A stretch of DNA of 64,000 nt, from positions 310,001 through 374,000 of the forward strand of contig OZ254088.1 in NCBI GenBank assembly GCA_965267605.1, read 5' to 3'. The notes below the pieces were generated by a model. It was not told the origin of the DNA, did not search any database, and saw only the letters and a list, made by a program, of their open reading frames with translations. This document shows, in pieces, positions 48,158-56,430 of the stretch (positions are counted from its first letter, which is position 1; the number at the start of each line of letters is the position of its first letter). The DNA is from G965267605 sp965267605. GTDB lineage: Bacteria; Bacteroidota; Bacteroidia; Flavobacteriales_E; Vicingaceae. The position numbers were made by a program, and so were the translations under genes.

Positions 48158-51100
48158 ATGGAGAAGACACAAGTATACCAACCGAAGAATAAGATTAGAA
48201 TAGTCACTGCTGCATCACTGTTCGATGGCCATGATGCTGCCATTAACGTGATGCGAAGAATCATTCAAAGCAGTGGGGCAGAAGTCATTCATTTAGGACA
48301 CGACCGTTCCGTTCAGGAGGTAGTTGATTGTGCTGTTCAGGAGGACGCGAATGCCATAGCTATGACCAGCTATCAAGGTGGACACATGGAGTACTTCAAG
48401 TACATGTATGACTTGCTTAAGGAACGGGGCTGCGGCCACATCAGAATTTTTGGTGGTGGTGGTGGAACCATACTGCCCGAAGAGATCAGGGAATTACAGG
48501 AGTATGGTATTGCAAGAATCTACCATCCGGATGACGGTAGAGAAATGGGATTGCAGGGAATGATCAATGACCTGATGGAAAAATGCGACTTTCCAACTGG
48601 TGCAAACCTGAATGGGGAACCAGCCAAGCTCATTGAAAGAGACCCGGTGGCGATAGCCAGGGTAATCTCAGCGGTCGAGAACTTTCCCGAAGAAAATAAA
48701 GAGGTCATTAAGCGTATTCAGGATGAAGCCGAAAAGAGCAGCGTTCCTGTTCTTGGTATTACCGGAACAGGTGGTGCAGGTAAGTCTTCCCTGGTAGACG
48801 AATTGGTACGAAGGTTTTTAATCGACTTTCCGGAGAAGTACATCGGTATCATATCGGTAGATCCATCAAAACGGAAGACGGGGGGCGCACTTCTGGGTGA
48901 TAGGATCAGAATGAACAGCATCTTCAACGATAGATGCTATATGAGGTCACTGGCAACCAGGCAAAGTAATCTAGCGGTCAGCAAGCACGTGCAAGAAGCG
49001 GTCGATATCCTTAGAGCCGCGAAGTACGACCTGGTTATTTTGGAAACATCGGGAATTGGGCAAAGCGATACAGAAATTGTTGATCACTCTGATGTGAGCA
49101 TGTACGTGATGACTCCTGAGTATGGGGCAGCATCTCAGTTAGAGAAGATCGATATGCTGGATTTTGCGGATATCATTGCGTTAAACAAGTTCGACAAGCG
49201 CGGTGCGCAAGACGCCATTCGCGATGTGAAGAAGCAATACAAGCGCAACAGACAGCTGTTCGAGTTGGACGATGATCAGGTACCCGTATATGGAACAATC
49301 GCTAGCCAGTTTAATGATCCTGGTGCCAACACACTGTACAAGAAACTTATTGATGTTATTCACGAAAGAACAGGTGCGGATCTGAAATCCAGTTTCGAGA
49401 TCTCAGATGAGATGAGTGAGAAGATCTTCGTTATCCCACCTAAGAGAACCAGGTATCTCAGTGAGATTTCTGATACCATTCGTGGCTATAACGATTGGGT
49501 AGAGAAACAAGGAGAGATCGCGCAAAAGCTATACAGCATTGCCAATACGAAAGATGAGCTCCAGTCAGCCGGCAAGGGCACGGATGATGTAGATGGACTA
49601 TACAATGAACTGTTGAAGGAGTTGGATCCAAGAAACATGGACATCATCAAGGGTTGGGCAGAGAAGAAGCAGAAGTACGAAGATGAGTTTTACGCGTTCC
49701 AGGTTCGCGATAAGGAGATCAAGATCAAAACGCATACCGAGTCACTATCGCATACGCAAGTTCCAAAGGTGAGTTTGCCTAAATACTCAGCTTGGGGAGA
49801 TGTGTTGAAATGGAATTTGCAAGAGAATGTTCCCGGGGAATTCCCATATGCAGGTGGCGTATTTCCTTTCAAGAGGGAAGGGGAGGACCCTACAAGAATG
49901 TTTGCCGGAGAGGGTGGCCCGGAGCGTACCAACAAACGTTTCCATTATGTGTCGTTGGGGATGCCTGCGAAAAGATTGAGTACCGCATTTGATTCTGTGA
50001 CCTTGTATGGTCGAGATCCAGGTACACGACCAGACATCTACGGAAAGATTGGTAATTCAGGTGTTAGTATTTGCTGTCTTGATGATGCCAAGAAATTGTA
50101 CAGCGGCTTCGACCTTTGTGATCCGAAGACTTCTGTTTCAATGACCATCAATGGCCCGGCACCAATGCTACTGGGCTTCTTTATGAATGCTGCTGTCGAC
50201 CAGCAGTGTGAGAAGTACATCAAGGAAAATGGTCTTGAGGATGAGATTAACGCCAAGATCGATAAGATCTTCAAGGACAAGGGTGTTGAAAGGCCGCGGT
50301 ACAATGCAGATGAATTGCCGGAAGGAAATGATGGACTCGGACTGATGTTGCTGGGTATTACAGGAGACCAGGTGTTACCTGCAGATGTTTATGAACAGTG
50401 TAAGACCAAAGCACTTACTTCGGTGCGTGGTACGGTTCAGGCAGATATTCTCAAAGAAGATCAGGCACAGAACACTTGTATTTTCTCTACTGAATTTGCC
50501 CTGCGTTTAATGGGTGATGTGCAATCCTATTTCATCGAGAACGGTGTAAGGAATTTCTACTCAGTAAGTATTTCCGGTTACCACATTGCAGAAGCTGGAG
50601 CCAACCCAATTTCTCAGTTGGCATTCACGCTGGCCAATGGGTTCACATACGTGGAGTACTACCTAAGTCGCGGAATGGATATCAACAAGTTTGCACCAAA
50701 CTTGAGTTTCTTCTTTAGCAATGGGATTGATCCTGAATATGCGGTTATTGGTAGGGTTGCAAGAAAGATATGGGCGAAAGCCATGAAAGAGAAGTACGAT
50801 GCAGACGATCGCAGTCAAAAGCTCAAGTACCATATCCAAACCAGTGGGCGTTCGCTTCATGCGCAAGAGATTGCGTTCAATGATATCCGAACCACACTTC
50901 AGGCATTGTATGCCATCTACGACAACTGTAATTCATTGCATACCAATGCGTATGATGAGGCAATTACCACACCAACGGAAGAGAGTGTTAGAAGAGCAAT
51001 GGCCATTCAGCTGATCATCAATCATGAGCTGGGTCTGGCGAAGAACGAAAACCCAATTCAGGGTAGTTTTATCATTGAAGAACTTACTGACCTGGTAGAA

Positions 51101-51526
51101 GAAGCAGTGTTGTCAGAGTTCGATCGAATTACAGAGCGTGGAGGTGTATTAGGCGCAATGGAAACCATGTATCAACGCGGAAAGATTCAGGAAGAAAGCC
51201 TCTACTACGAAACGTTGAAACATACAGGTGAATTCCCGATCATCGGTGTGAACACTTTCCTCAGTTCTGAAGGTTCTCCTACAATTGTACCGGCCGAAGT
51301 TATTCGAGCTACCGAAGACGAGAAGCAGGATCAGATCGATACTGTTACATCACTTCAGGAGAGAAATGCGAGTGAAGCGGAGCAACAACTTCGCAACTTG
51401 CAGGTCGCTGCAATAGAGAACAGAAATGTTTTTGAGCATTTGATGGAAGCGTGCAAGTACTGTTCACTGGGTCAGGTCACCGAATCATTGTTTGAAGTAG
51501 GAGGCCAGTACCGAAGGAATATGTAG
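48158..51526 (+). CDS. icmF: Fused isobutyryl-CoA mutase (IcmF)
   Basis: A 1122-aa cobalamin enzyme that interconverts isobutyryl-CoA and butyryl-CoA, with its G-protein chaperone built in. The N-terminal B12-binding domain (residues ~12-140) has SLFDGHDAAINVMRR with the lower-axial His, and HIRIFGGGGGTILPEE. The central MeaI-type G3E GTPase has P-loop GITGTGGAGKSSLVDEL (near residue 200), SVDPSKRKTGGALLGDR, ETSGIGQSD and NKFDKRG. The C-terminal mutase TIM barrel and small-subunit-like part contain YGRDPGTRPDIYGKIGNSG, MTINGPAPMLLGFFMNAAVD and YHIAEAGANPISQLAF. The order B12-GTPase-mutase distinguishes IcmF from methylmalonyl-CoA mutase. ATG 48158 follows a strong SD-like run; codons upstream to 48068 are not homologous. 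Confidence 0.95.
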   Translation: MEKTQVYQPKNKIRIVTAASLFDGHDAAINVMRRIIQSSGAEVIHLGHDRSVQEVVDCAVQEDANAIAMTSYQGGHMEYFKYMYDLLKERGCGHIRIFGGGGGTILPEEIRELQEYGIARIYHPDDGREMGLQGMINDLMEKCDFPTGANLNGEPAKLIERDPVAIARVISAVENFPEENKEVIKRIQDEAEKSSVPVLGITGTGGAGKSSLVDELVRRFLIDFPEKYIGIISVDPSKRKTGGALLGDRIRMNSIFNDRCYMRSLATRQSNLAVSKHVQEAVDILRAAKYDLVILETSGIGQSDTEIVDHSDVSMYVMTPEYGAASQLEKIDMLDFADIIALNKFDKRGAQDAIRDVKKQYKRNRQLFELDDDQVPVYGTIASQFNDPGANTLYKKLIDVIHERTGADLKSSFEISDEMSEKIFVIPPKRTRYLSEISDTIRGYNDWVEKQGEIAQKLYSIANTKDELQSAGKGTDDVDGLYNELLKELDPRNMDIIKGWAEKKQKYEDEFYAFQVRDKEIKIKTHTESLSHTQVPKVSLPKYSAWGDVLKWNLQENVPGEFPYAGGVFPFKREGEDPTRMFAGEGGPERTNKRFHYVSLGMPAKRLSTAFDSVTLYGRDPGTRPDIYGKIGNSGVSICCLDDAKKLYSGFDLCDPKTSVSMTINGPAPMLLGFFMNAAVDQQCEKYIKENGLEDEINAKIDKIFKDKGVERPRYNADELPEGNDGLGLMLLGITGDQVLPADVYEQCKTKALTSVRGTVQADILKEDQAQNTCIFSTEFALRLMGDVQSYFIENGVRNFYSVSISGYHIAEAGANPISQLAFTLANGFTYVEYYLSRGMDINKFAPNLSFFFSNGIDPEYAVIGRVARKIWAKAMKEKYDADDRSQKLKYHIQTSGRSLHAQEIAFNDIRTTLQALYAIYDNCNSLHTNAYDEAITTPTEESVRRAMAIQLIINHELGLAKNENPIQGSFIIEELTDLVEEAVLSEFDRITERGGVLGAMETMYQRGKIQEESLYYETLKHTGEFPIIGVNTFLSSEGSPTIVPAEVIRATEDEKQDQIDTVTSLQERNASEAEQQLRNLQVAAIENRNVFEHLMEACKYCSLGQVTESLFEVGGQYRRNM

Positions 51527-51566
51527 TACGCTGGTCGATCCTAAACCGATCAAACCGAGTTCCGAG

Positions 51567-51914
51567 CTACTTCTTTTCCTCAATCTTGAGGTCATAGAAT
51601 TCCACTCCTTTGGAGGGGCATGGGTCCGTGTGTAAGACCTTCGGCCGACAATCTCCCTTGTGGTATATCTGAAGGATTACCTTATCTCCCTCTTGCAAAT
51701 GAGCAAGTGAGATCACGAATGCAGAAGCATGTATCTCGTCAGGAGTGCGCTTGCCGTTCAATAGCACACTATCCACGCAGAAACCGTTTCCGGTTCCGTC
51801 AAATGGATTTTGAATGTAGATATCCTTACCACAATAATTGCCCTCAAGTGTAATGACCTGGCTTTTGGAGGCCAACCCCATTATCAATATTCCTACCAAA
51901 AGGATCCAACGCAT
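51567..51914 (-). CDS. Small exported hypothetical protein
   Basis: A 115-aa exported protein with leader MRWILLVGILIMGLASKSQV. The mature domain has four Cys (GNYCGKDIYIQN, NGFCVDSVLLNG, KGDCRPKVLHTDPCPSKG) and reads as a compact beta domain in which the Cys probably pair. No family recognised. A TATCTTTA box ends 3 nt before the ATG. Confidence 0.65.
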   Translation of the reverse strand: MRWILLVGILIMGLASKSQVITLEGNYCGKDIYIQNPFDGTGNGFCVDSVLLNGKRTPDEIHASAFVISLAHLQEGDKVILQIYHKGDCRPKVLHTDPCPSKGVEFYDLKIEEKK

Positions 51915-51917
51915 ACT

Positions 51918-51925
51918 TAAAGATA
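51918..51925 (-). promoter_or_regulatory. -7 element adjacent to the 51914 gene
   Basis: The minus strand reads TATCTTTA, one mismatch from TAnnTTTG, and ends 3 nt before the ATG at 51914. Confidence 0.4.
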
Positions 51926-51972
51926 CTCAACTTGTAATCGCACAGCTCACTGAAAATTGAGATATTGAAGAT

Positions 51973-54063
51973 GTGAAGCGCCTTATCGCATACCTGTGCA
52001 TTTTGTTTCCAATGATTTCAGCGGGTCAGAATGTTGATTCGCTGAAAGAGATTGCGTTCGAACACCCTATTGATACTGTGCGCCTTATGGCGTTAGATGC
52101 GCTTACGGATGTTTATGAGAGAGATTCCGCGGGCATTCGCTACTCTCTGTTGCAGTTTGAACTTGCCGAGCAGGTAGGTAATGTCATGCACCAGAGAATG
52201 GCACTTACCAGTGCAGCATCTGTGGCCTGGAATATCCGTGATTATCCTACCGCACTGGATTACAGGATGCGATTTCTTGAACTGGAGAAAAAGCTAAATG
52301 AAAGTCCGGAGAATATTGCGGGTGCCATCAATGCGGTTGGTGTTGTTTACGGTAGAGTGGGGCGGAAGGATTCCGCGCGCGCGTGCATCATGCGCGCACT
52401 GAAGCTTCACAAACAAGCGAATTATCAGGAGGGTATCGCTCAGGCATATGTGAATCTGGGTTCCTCTTTTGTGGATGGTGACGAATACCAGAGAGGAATC
52501 GATACGATGTTGCAGGCATTCAATTATGAATTAAGTCCAAGAATGGAGTTGAGTGTGCTAGCCAGATTGGCATGGGCATATTCCATCGTAGACCAACACG
52601 AGAAAACTTTGGAGGCAGGACTGAGAGCAACTGAACTGGCAAAGAAGATCAGGCAAAAACCGAATGTAACATTCTGGGATCGTCTGCAGTTGGCCAGAAC
52701 AAAATCGATTGTAGCTGGCGCTTATATAAGTCTGGACAGTATCGAGAAGGCGAAAGAGTATCAACTCGAGAGCATCGCTATTCAGGACTCTATGAAGACA
52801 GACTATCTGAAAGGTTCTTCATACTCCATGATGGGTGCTATCGCAGATAAAGAAGGTAGAACAGCGGATGCGATCAGGTACTATGAGATTGCCCTTCCTC
52901 ACAAAGAGAAGCAGAATATGTTCCAGGATGGATTGAAGATATCCAGGAAACTGGCGGAATTGTATGAGACTCAAGGGGATTATAAGAATGCGAACCGTTG
53001 GCATTCTAAAGCATTGGCATTTCAAGATACCATCGTTGCTACAGATTTGCAGAATCAGCTAGTGGAGTATGAGTTCTCTAAATCTTTGGAAGAGAGCAAC
53101 AGAAAGAGGGAGATGGAGCTGCTAAGGGCGGAGATCGAACACGAGAGCCAACTGGGTAAACAGAAGATGTTCACCTGGATAGGGGCGGGGATCGGACTGG
53201 TCATACTTTTGGTGCTTATCCTAATGATCAGAGGCTACAGAGCGAAGAAGAGATCAGCCGAGGTGCTTTCTGCTAAGAACGAATTGATCCAGACCCAAAA
53301 GCTGCAAGTGGAACACAAGAATCAGGAGATTTTGGATTCCATTGTATATGCTCAACGAATTCAGCGTGCGATTCTCCCGCCCGATGAGGCGCTGAACGAT
53401 ACGCTCGGAGATGGGTTCATATTGTACAAGCCTAAGGACATTGTGGCCGGAGACTTCTATTGGATGGAAACGGTTGGAGATGTTACACTGTTCGCGGCAG
53501 CCGATTGCACAGGACACGGAGTTCCAGGAGCAATGGTGTCGGTAATGTGTTCTAACGCATTGTCTAAAGCAGTGAAGGAGGATGGGAATACCAGTCCCTC
53601 GCAAATTCTTGATCAGGCAGTGGTACATCTTGAACAACGCTTCGAAAAGAGTAAGGAAACAGTGAGTGATGGAATGGATATCGCATTGTGCGCGATCAAG
53701 GGGAGCACATTGCAGTACGCTGGAGCCAACAATCCGCTATGGATCGTTAGAGGGGGAGAGGTATTGGAAACAAAGCCAGATAAGCAACCGGTTGGAAAAT
53801 TTGAACACCGGCAACCATTTACGAACCATGAGATTTCACTGGAGAAGGGAGACACCATCTACATCTTTAGTGATGGATTTGCAGACCAGTTTGGCGGTCC
53901 GAAAGGCAAGAAGTTCAAGAGCAGACCATTCAAAGATCTGCTTATATCCATACAGGGAGAATCTATGGATGCACAGAAAAAACTACTTGACGAGTCGTTT
54001 GAAATGTGGCGTGGTGCGATGGACCAAATTGATGACGTCTGCATTTTGGGTGTAAGGATATAG
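51973..54063 (+). CDS. TPR-sensor SpoIIE-type PP2C phosphatase
   Basis: A 696-aa signalling protein starting with GTG. A signal peptide (MKRLIAYLCILFPMISAGQN) is followed by about six TPRs at residues ~60-350 (GIAQAYVNLGSSFVDGDEYQ, YSMMGAIADKEGRTADAIRY, YETQGDYKNANRWHSKALAF). A membrane helix lies near residues 400-420 (WIGAGIGLVILLVLILMIRG), then a coiled-coil linker. The SpoIIE/PP2C domain has YKPKDIVAGDFYWMETVG, AADCTGHGVPGAMVSVM, VSDGMDIALC, IFSDGFADQFGGPKGKKF and QIDDVCILGVRI. The catalytic half is a clear paralogue of that at 21360, but the sensor is different. No STAS or anti-sigma gene is adjacent. An ATG two bases upstream is out of frame. Confidence 0.9.
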   Translation: MKRLIAYLCILFPMISAGQNVDSLKEIAFEHPIDTVRLMALDALTDVYERDSAGIRYSLLQFELAEQVGNVMHQRMALTSAASVAWNIRDYPTALDYRMRFLELEKKLNESPENIAGAINAVGVVYGRVGRKDSARACIMRALKLHKQANYQEGIAQAYVNLGSSFVDGDEYQRGIDTMLQAFNYELSPRMELSVLARLAWAYSIVDQHEKTLEAGLRATELAKKIRQKPNVTFWDRLQLARTKSIVAGAYISLDSIEKAKEYQLESIAIQDSMKTDYLKGSSYSMMGAIADKEGRTADAIRYYEIALPHKEKQNMFQDGLKISRKLAELYETQGDYKNANRWHSKALAFQDTIVATDLQNQLVEYEFSKSLEESNRKREMELLRAEIEHESQLGKQKMFTWIGAGIGLVILLVLILMIRGYRAKKRSAEVLSAKNELIQTQKLQVEHKNQEILDSIVYAQRIQRAILPPDEALNDTLGDGFILYKPKDIVAGDFYWMETVGDVTLFAAADCTGHGVPGAMVSVMCSNALSKAVKEDGNTSPSQILDQAVVHLEQRFEKSKETVSDGMDIALCAIKGSTLQYAGANNPLWIVRGGEVLETKPDKQPVGKFEHRQPFTNHEISLEKGDTIYIFSDGFADQFGGPKGKKFKSRPFKDLLISIQGESMDAQKKLLDESFEMWRGAMDQIDDVCILGVRI

Positions 54064-54105
54064 ACGATGTCTGCATTCCAGACGTTAAGGTTTAGCAACC
54101 TTTTG

Positions 54106-54113
54106 CATCTTTG
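54106..54113 (+). promoter_or_regulatory. -7 element adjacent to the YdjM-like gene
   Basis: CATCTTTG, one mismatch from TAnnTTTG, ends 4 nt before the ATG at 54118. Confidence 0.4.
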
Positions 54114-54117
54114 AAGC

Positions 54118-55128
54118 ATGGATTCTTTGACTCAGATTGTGTTGGGTGGTGCGGTTGGTGAGCTCACACTGGGAAAAAAGGTAGGCAATAAAGCTATTCT
54201 TTGGGGCGCCATTGGTGGAACCATCCCTGACCTCGATGTATTCTTTAGCTGGCTTGGAGAAGATTTTGTTGGAAGAATGGAGATCCATAGAGGTTTTTCC
54301 CATTCCATTCTGTTTTCACTCTTGTTGGCACCCGTTCTGGGTTGGATTATCTCCAGATTGTACCGTAAACTGGAAGACGTTACCTGGCGAGATTGGACCA
54401 AACTGGCCTTTTGGACACTGTTCACCCACCCGATTCTGGATTGTCATACAACCTACGGTACACAGTTCTTCTGGCCGTTTGAGTACAGGGTAGCATTTCA
54501 GAATGTATTTGTCGTTGACCCTTTCTATACCATTCCGTTCCTGGTATGTCTCGTAGCAGTAATGCGCCATCGGAGGGCTTCAGCTAAGCGGAAATACTAC
54601 AACAGATTGGGACTGGTTATGAGTTCTTCGTACCTGGCACTCACTTTTCTTCTGAAGACTGTAGCGCATTACAGGTTTGAAAGAAACTTAAGAGAAGCGG
54701 GTGTGGATGTATTGGAGATGGACACCAATCCAACACCGTTCCAGTGTGTCATGTGGTCCGGCACTATTGAAACGAAGGATGCGTATTACTATGGCGTTAC
54801 GTCTATGTTTGATAGTGATACCCAGGTTGAATTTGGAATCGTTAAGAAGAACCATGAACTGCTGGGAACCATGGCTGAGGATGAGCAGGTTCAGAGATTA
54901 ATTGCTTTGGCCAGGGGCTGGTGGGCGATCGTACCCGCGGAGCGTGGTGTTTATTATTATGACTTGCGTTTCGGAATGTTTGATCCCAATATGAAAGTAG
55001 AGGAACTACCCTTTGGGTATCACATTTTCGAAGAAGACGGGGCGGTGAAGATTACGAATATGAAGCACCCACCGTTCGACATGGGAGAAGCACTCAGTAG
55101 AACAATGAAGAGAGTATTGGGCAAATAA
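54118..55128 (+). CDS. YdjM/DUF457-type membrane-bound hydrolase-like protein
   Basis: A 336-aa membrane protein of the YdjM/YfhO-like metal-dependent hydrolase group. It starts MDSLTQIVLGGAVGELTLGK, the family's invariant N-terminus. Conserved metal-ligand candidates are LDVFFSWLGEDFVGRMEIHR followed by GFSHSILFSLLLAP (HRGFSHS), and THPILDCHTTYGTQFFWPF (H...D). About four membrane helices are followed by a C-terminal soluble part. The biochemical role is not established for the family; the E. coli member is an SOS-regulated inner-membrane protein. A terminator hairpin starts at its stop codon. Confidence 0.88.
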   Translation: MDSLTQIVLGGAVGELTLGKKVGNKAILWGAIGGTIPDLDVFFSWLGEDFVGRMEIHRGFSHSILFSLLLAPVLGWIISRLYRKLEDVTWRDWTKLAFWTLFTHPILDCHTTYGTQFFWPFEYRVAFQNVFVVDPFYTIPFLVCLVAVMRHRRASAKRKYYNRLGLVMSSSYLALTFLLKTVAHYRFERNLREAGVDVLEMDTNPTPFQCVMWSGTIETKDAYYYGVTSMFDSDTQVEFGIVKKNHELLGTMAEDEQVQRLIALARGWWAIVPAERGVYYYDLRFGMFDPNMKVEELPFGYHIFEEDGAVKITNMKHPPFDMGEALSRTMKRVLGK

Positions 55129-55153
55129 AAAGGCGGATAGATGTCCGCCTTTT
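55128..55153. terminator. Bidirectional rho-independent terminator
   Basis: A 10-bp stem (AAAAGGCGGA / TCCGCCTTTT) with loop TAGATG begins at the last base of the YdjM-like stop codon. T runs on both strands suit both convergent genes. Confidence 0.85.
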
Positions 55154-55170
55154 CGTTGTTTGAATGTCTT

Positions 55171-55659
55171 TTACATCCACTGGCAAATAACACCGCCCAT
55201 CAAGGCAAGTGTGATGGTCCAGTATCCTACATTGATGAAGATGTACTTTCCACCCTTTCTTTCAAAGAGCGCATTGGTACCCAAAATGGGTAGTGCGAAC
55301 ATGATACCTAATACCGTGCCGTGGAATGCTCCGTGTTTAAATGTCCGGAAGCTTTGTCCGTATTCACCAAGGAAATCCTGCACCAGTTGAGATGCAATCA
55401 GCTCAGGATCACCGCCAGTCAATGAAATAACACCAAACTGGTGAATCACGATAGGCATTACGGCCGCGGCTAGCATTACACTTAGTATATAACTTACAAT
55501 GAAGATAACCGGCATGTTCGCACCTTTCATTTTATCTTCATTCATATCGGCAGCCTTCATCCAGGCAGTACCTAATATTTTTGGATTGTACCAGATAAAG
55601 CCCATGATCATTGGGACCAATCCGGCTACCAGTAGAATCCACCAATTCATGTTTTCCAT
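55171..55659 (-). CDS. DUF1761 membrane protein
   Basis: A 162-aa membrane protein with about four helices (WWILLVAGLVPMIMGFIWYN, VIFIVSYILSVMLAAAVMPI, FHGTVLGIMFALPILGTNAL, VGYWTITLALMGGVICQW). The N-terminal FIWYNPKILGTAWMKAADMN and the His-containing FKHGAFHGTVLGI are typical of DUF1761. The ATG at 55659 is used; an alternative ATG lies three codons downstream. Function unknown. Confidence 0.82.
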   Translation of the reverse strand: MENMNWWILLVAGLVPMIMGFIWYNPKILGTAWMKAADMNEDKMKGANMPVIFIVSYILSVMLAAAVMPIVIHQFGVISLTGGDPELIASQLVQDFLGEYGQSFRTFKHGAFHGTVLGIMFALPILGTNALFERKGGKYIFINVGYWTITLALMGGVICQWM

Positions 55660-55735
55660 GGAGTTCAGTTTTTAGTTTCTATAAAACTATGGATAGATGT
55701 AGCTACATAGAATTAATGCAGCACAATCTTTTCAA

Positions 55736-56335
55736 CTACAACATGTTCCAAAGTATAGCTAAACCAAATCCGATCAGAACAATGCCGATGACCCTGAAAA
55801 TTAACCTCAGGAATTTCGGTTTAATCAGAAGCCTTAATCGTTCAGCGATAGCGGCTTTTATAGTATCTGTGAGGAAGATTCCAAGGAGCATTCCACCTAC
55901 GAACAGAGCCATGGACTCTTCGTCATCGAATTCTGATTTGGCATAAGCCAGAAGTGTCGTCCAGATTGCAAAGACAGTGGGGTTCACAAAGTTGACCAGG
56001 AAGCCGCTGATAAAATGTTTGAGCCATCCTACCTTCTTCCCACCATCCACATCCGCATGTACGTCTGGTTTGAAAAGAAATTTTAGTCCAAGACCAACGA
56101 GGATTACGAATCCTGCCAACCCCATCCAGAACTCATAATCAAACGATTCGCTTATAAATTGCATGCCGCAATAGCACAGTATTACAGCCACTACATCCGA
56201 AACAATGATGCCGCATGCAACAGCGAAACCAGCCTTGAACCCTTCCGCTAAAGCAGCCCTCAATAATGTAAAGAAGACTGGCCCGAGAATTAGTGCAGTA
56301 GACAATCCAAAGAGAAGGCCGTTGAGAAATGACAT
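55736..56335 (-). CDS. LysE-family exporter
   Basis: A 199-aa inner-membrane protein of the LysE/RhtB amino-acid exporter family with about six helices. Signatures are LFGLSTALILGPVFFTLLRA (the GP...F..... start motif), ALAEGFKAGFAVACGIIVSD, and KHFISGFLVNFVNPTVFAIW (the NP motif). ATG 56335 is chosen: it lies 3 nt after an exact TAAGTTTG box, and the TTG at 56341 overlaps that box. It diverges from the copper ATPase of the cbb3 cluster. Substrate unknown. Confidence 0.88.
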   Translation of the reverse strand: MSFLNGLLFGLSTALILGPVFFTLLRAALAEGFKAGFAVACGIIVSDVVAVILCYCGMQFISESFDYEFWMGLAGFVILVGLGLKFLFKPDVHADVDGGKKVGWLKHFISGFLVNFVNPTVFAIWTTLLAYAKSEFDDEESMALFVGGMLLGIFLTDTIKAAIAERLRLLIKPKFLRLIFRVIGIVLIGFGLAILWNML

Positions 56336-56338
56336 GGT

Positions 56339-56368
56339 CAAACTTAGCGTTATTCACAATATGACCAA
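56339..56368 (-). promoter_or_regulatory. Leaderless-type promoter of the LysE exporter gene
   Basis: On the minus strand TTG (56368-56366), a 19-nt spacer and TAAGTTTG (56346-56339) match TTG-N19-TAnnTTTG exactly. The box ends just 3 nt before the ATG at 56335. Confidence 0.62.
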
Positions 56369-56418
56369 TGTCAGCCTGGGGATTGAGTTCCTTCATGGGA
56401 CTAGCTTGTACTTCGGTC

Positions 56419-56426
56419 TTTATTTG
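56419..56426 (+). promoter_or_regulatory. Putative -7 element of the CcoI-like ATPase gene
   Basis: TTTATTTG, one mismatch from TAnnTTTG, ends 4 nt before the TTG at 56431. It supports 56431 over the upstream in-frame ATG 56368 as the start. No FNR-type TTGAT-N4-ATCAA site is seen here. Confidence 0.38.
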
Positions 56427-56430
56427 CGTA

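Noticed and set aside
56368..56430. N-terminal extension of the copper ATPase from ATG 56368
   Set aside because: The extension has no family resemblance, and a -7-like box lies inside it 4 nt before TTG 56431. It remains possible, so the start is flagged as uncertain.
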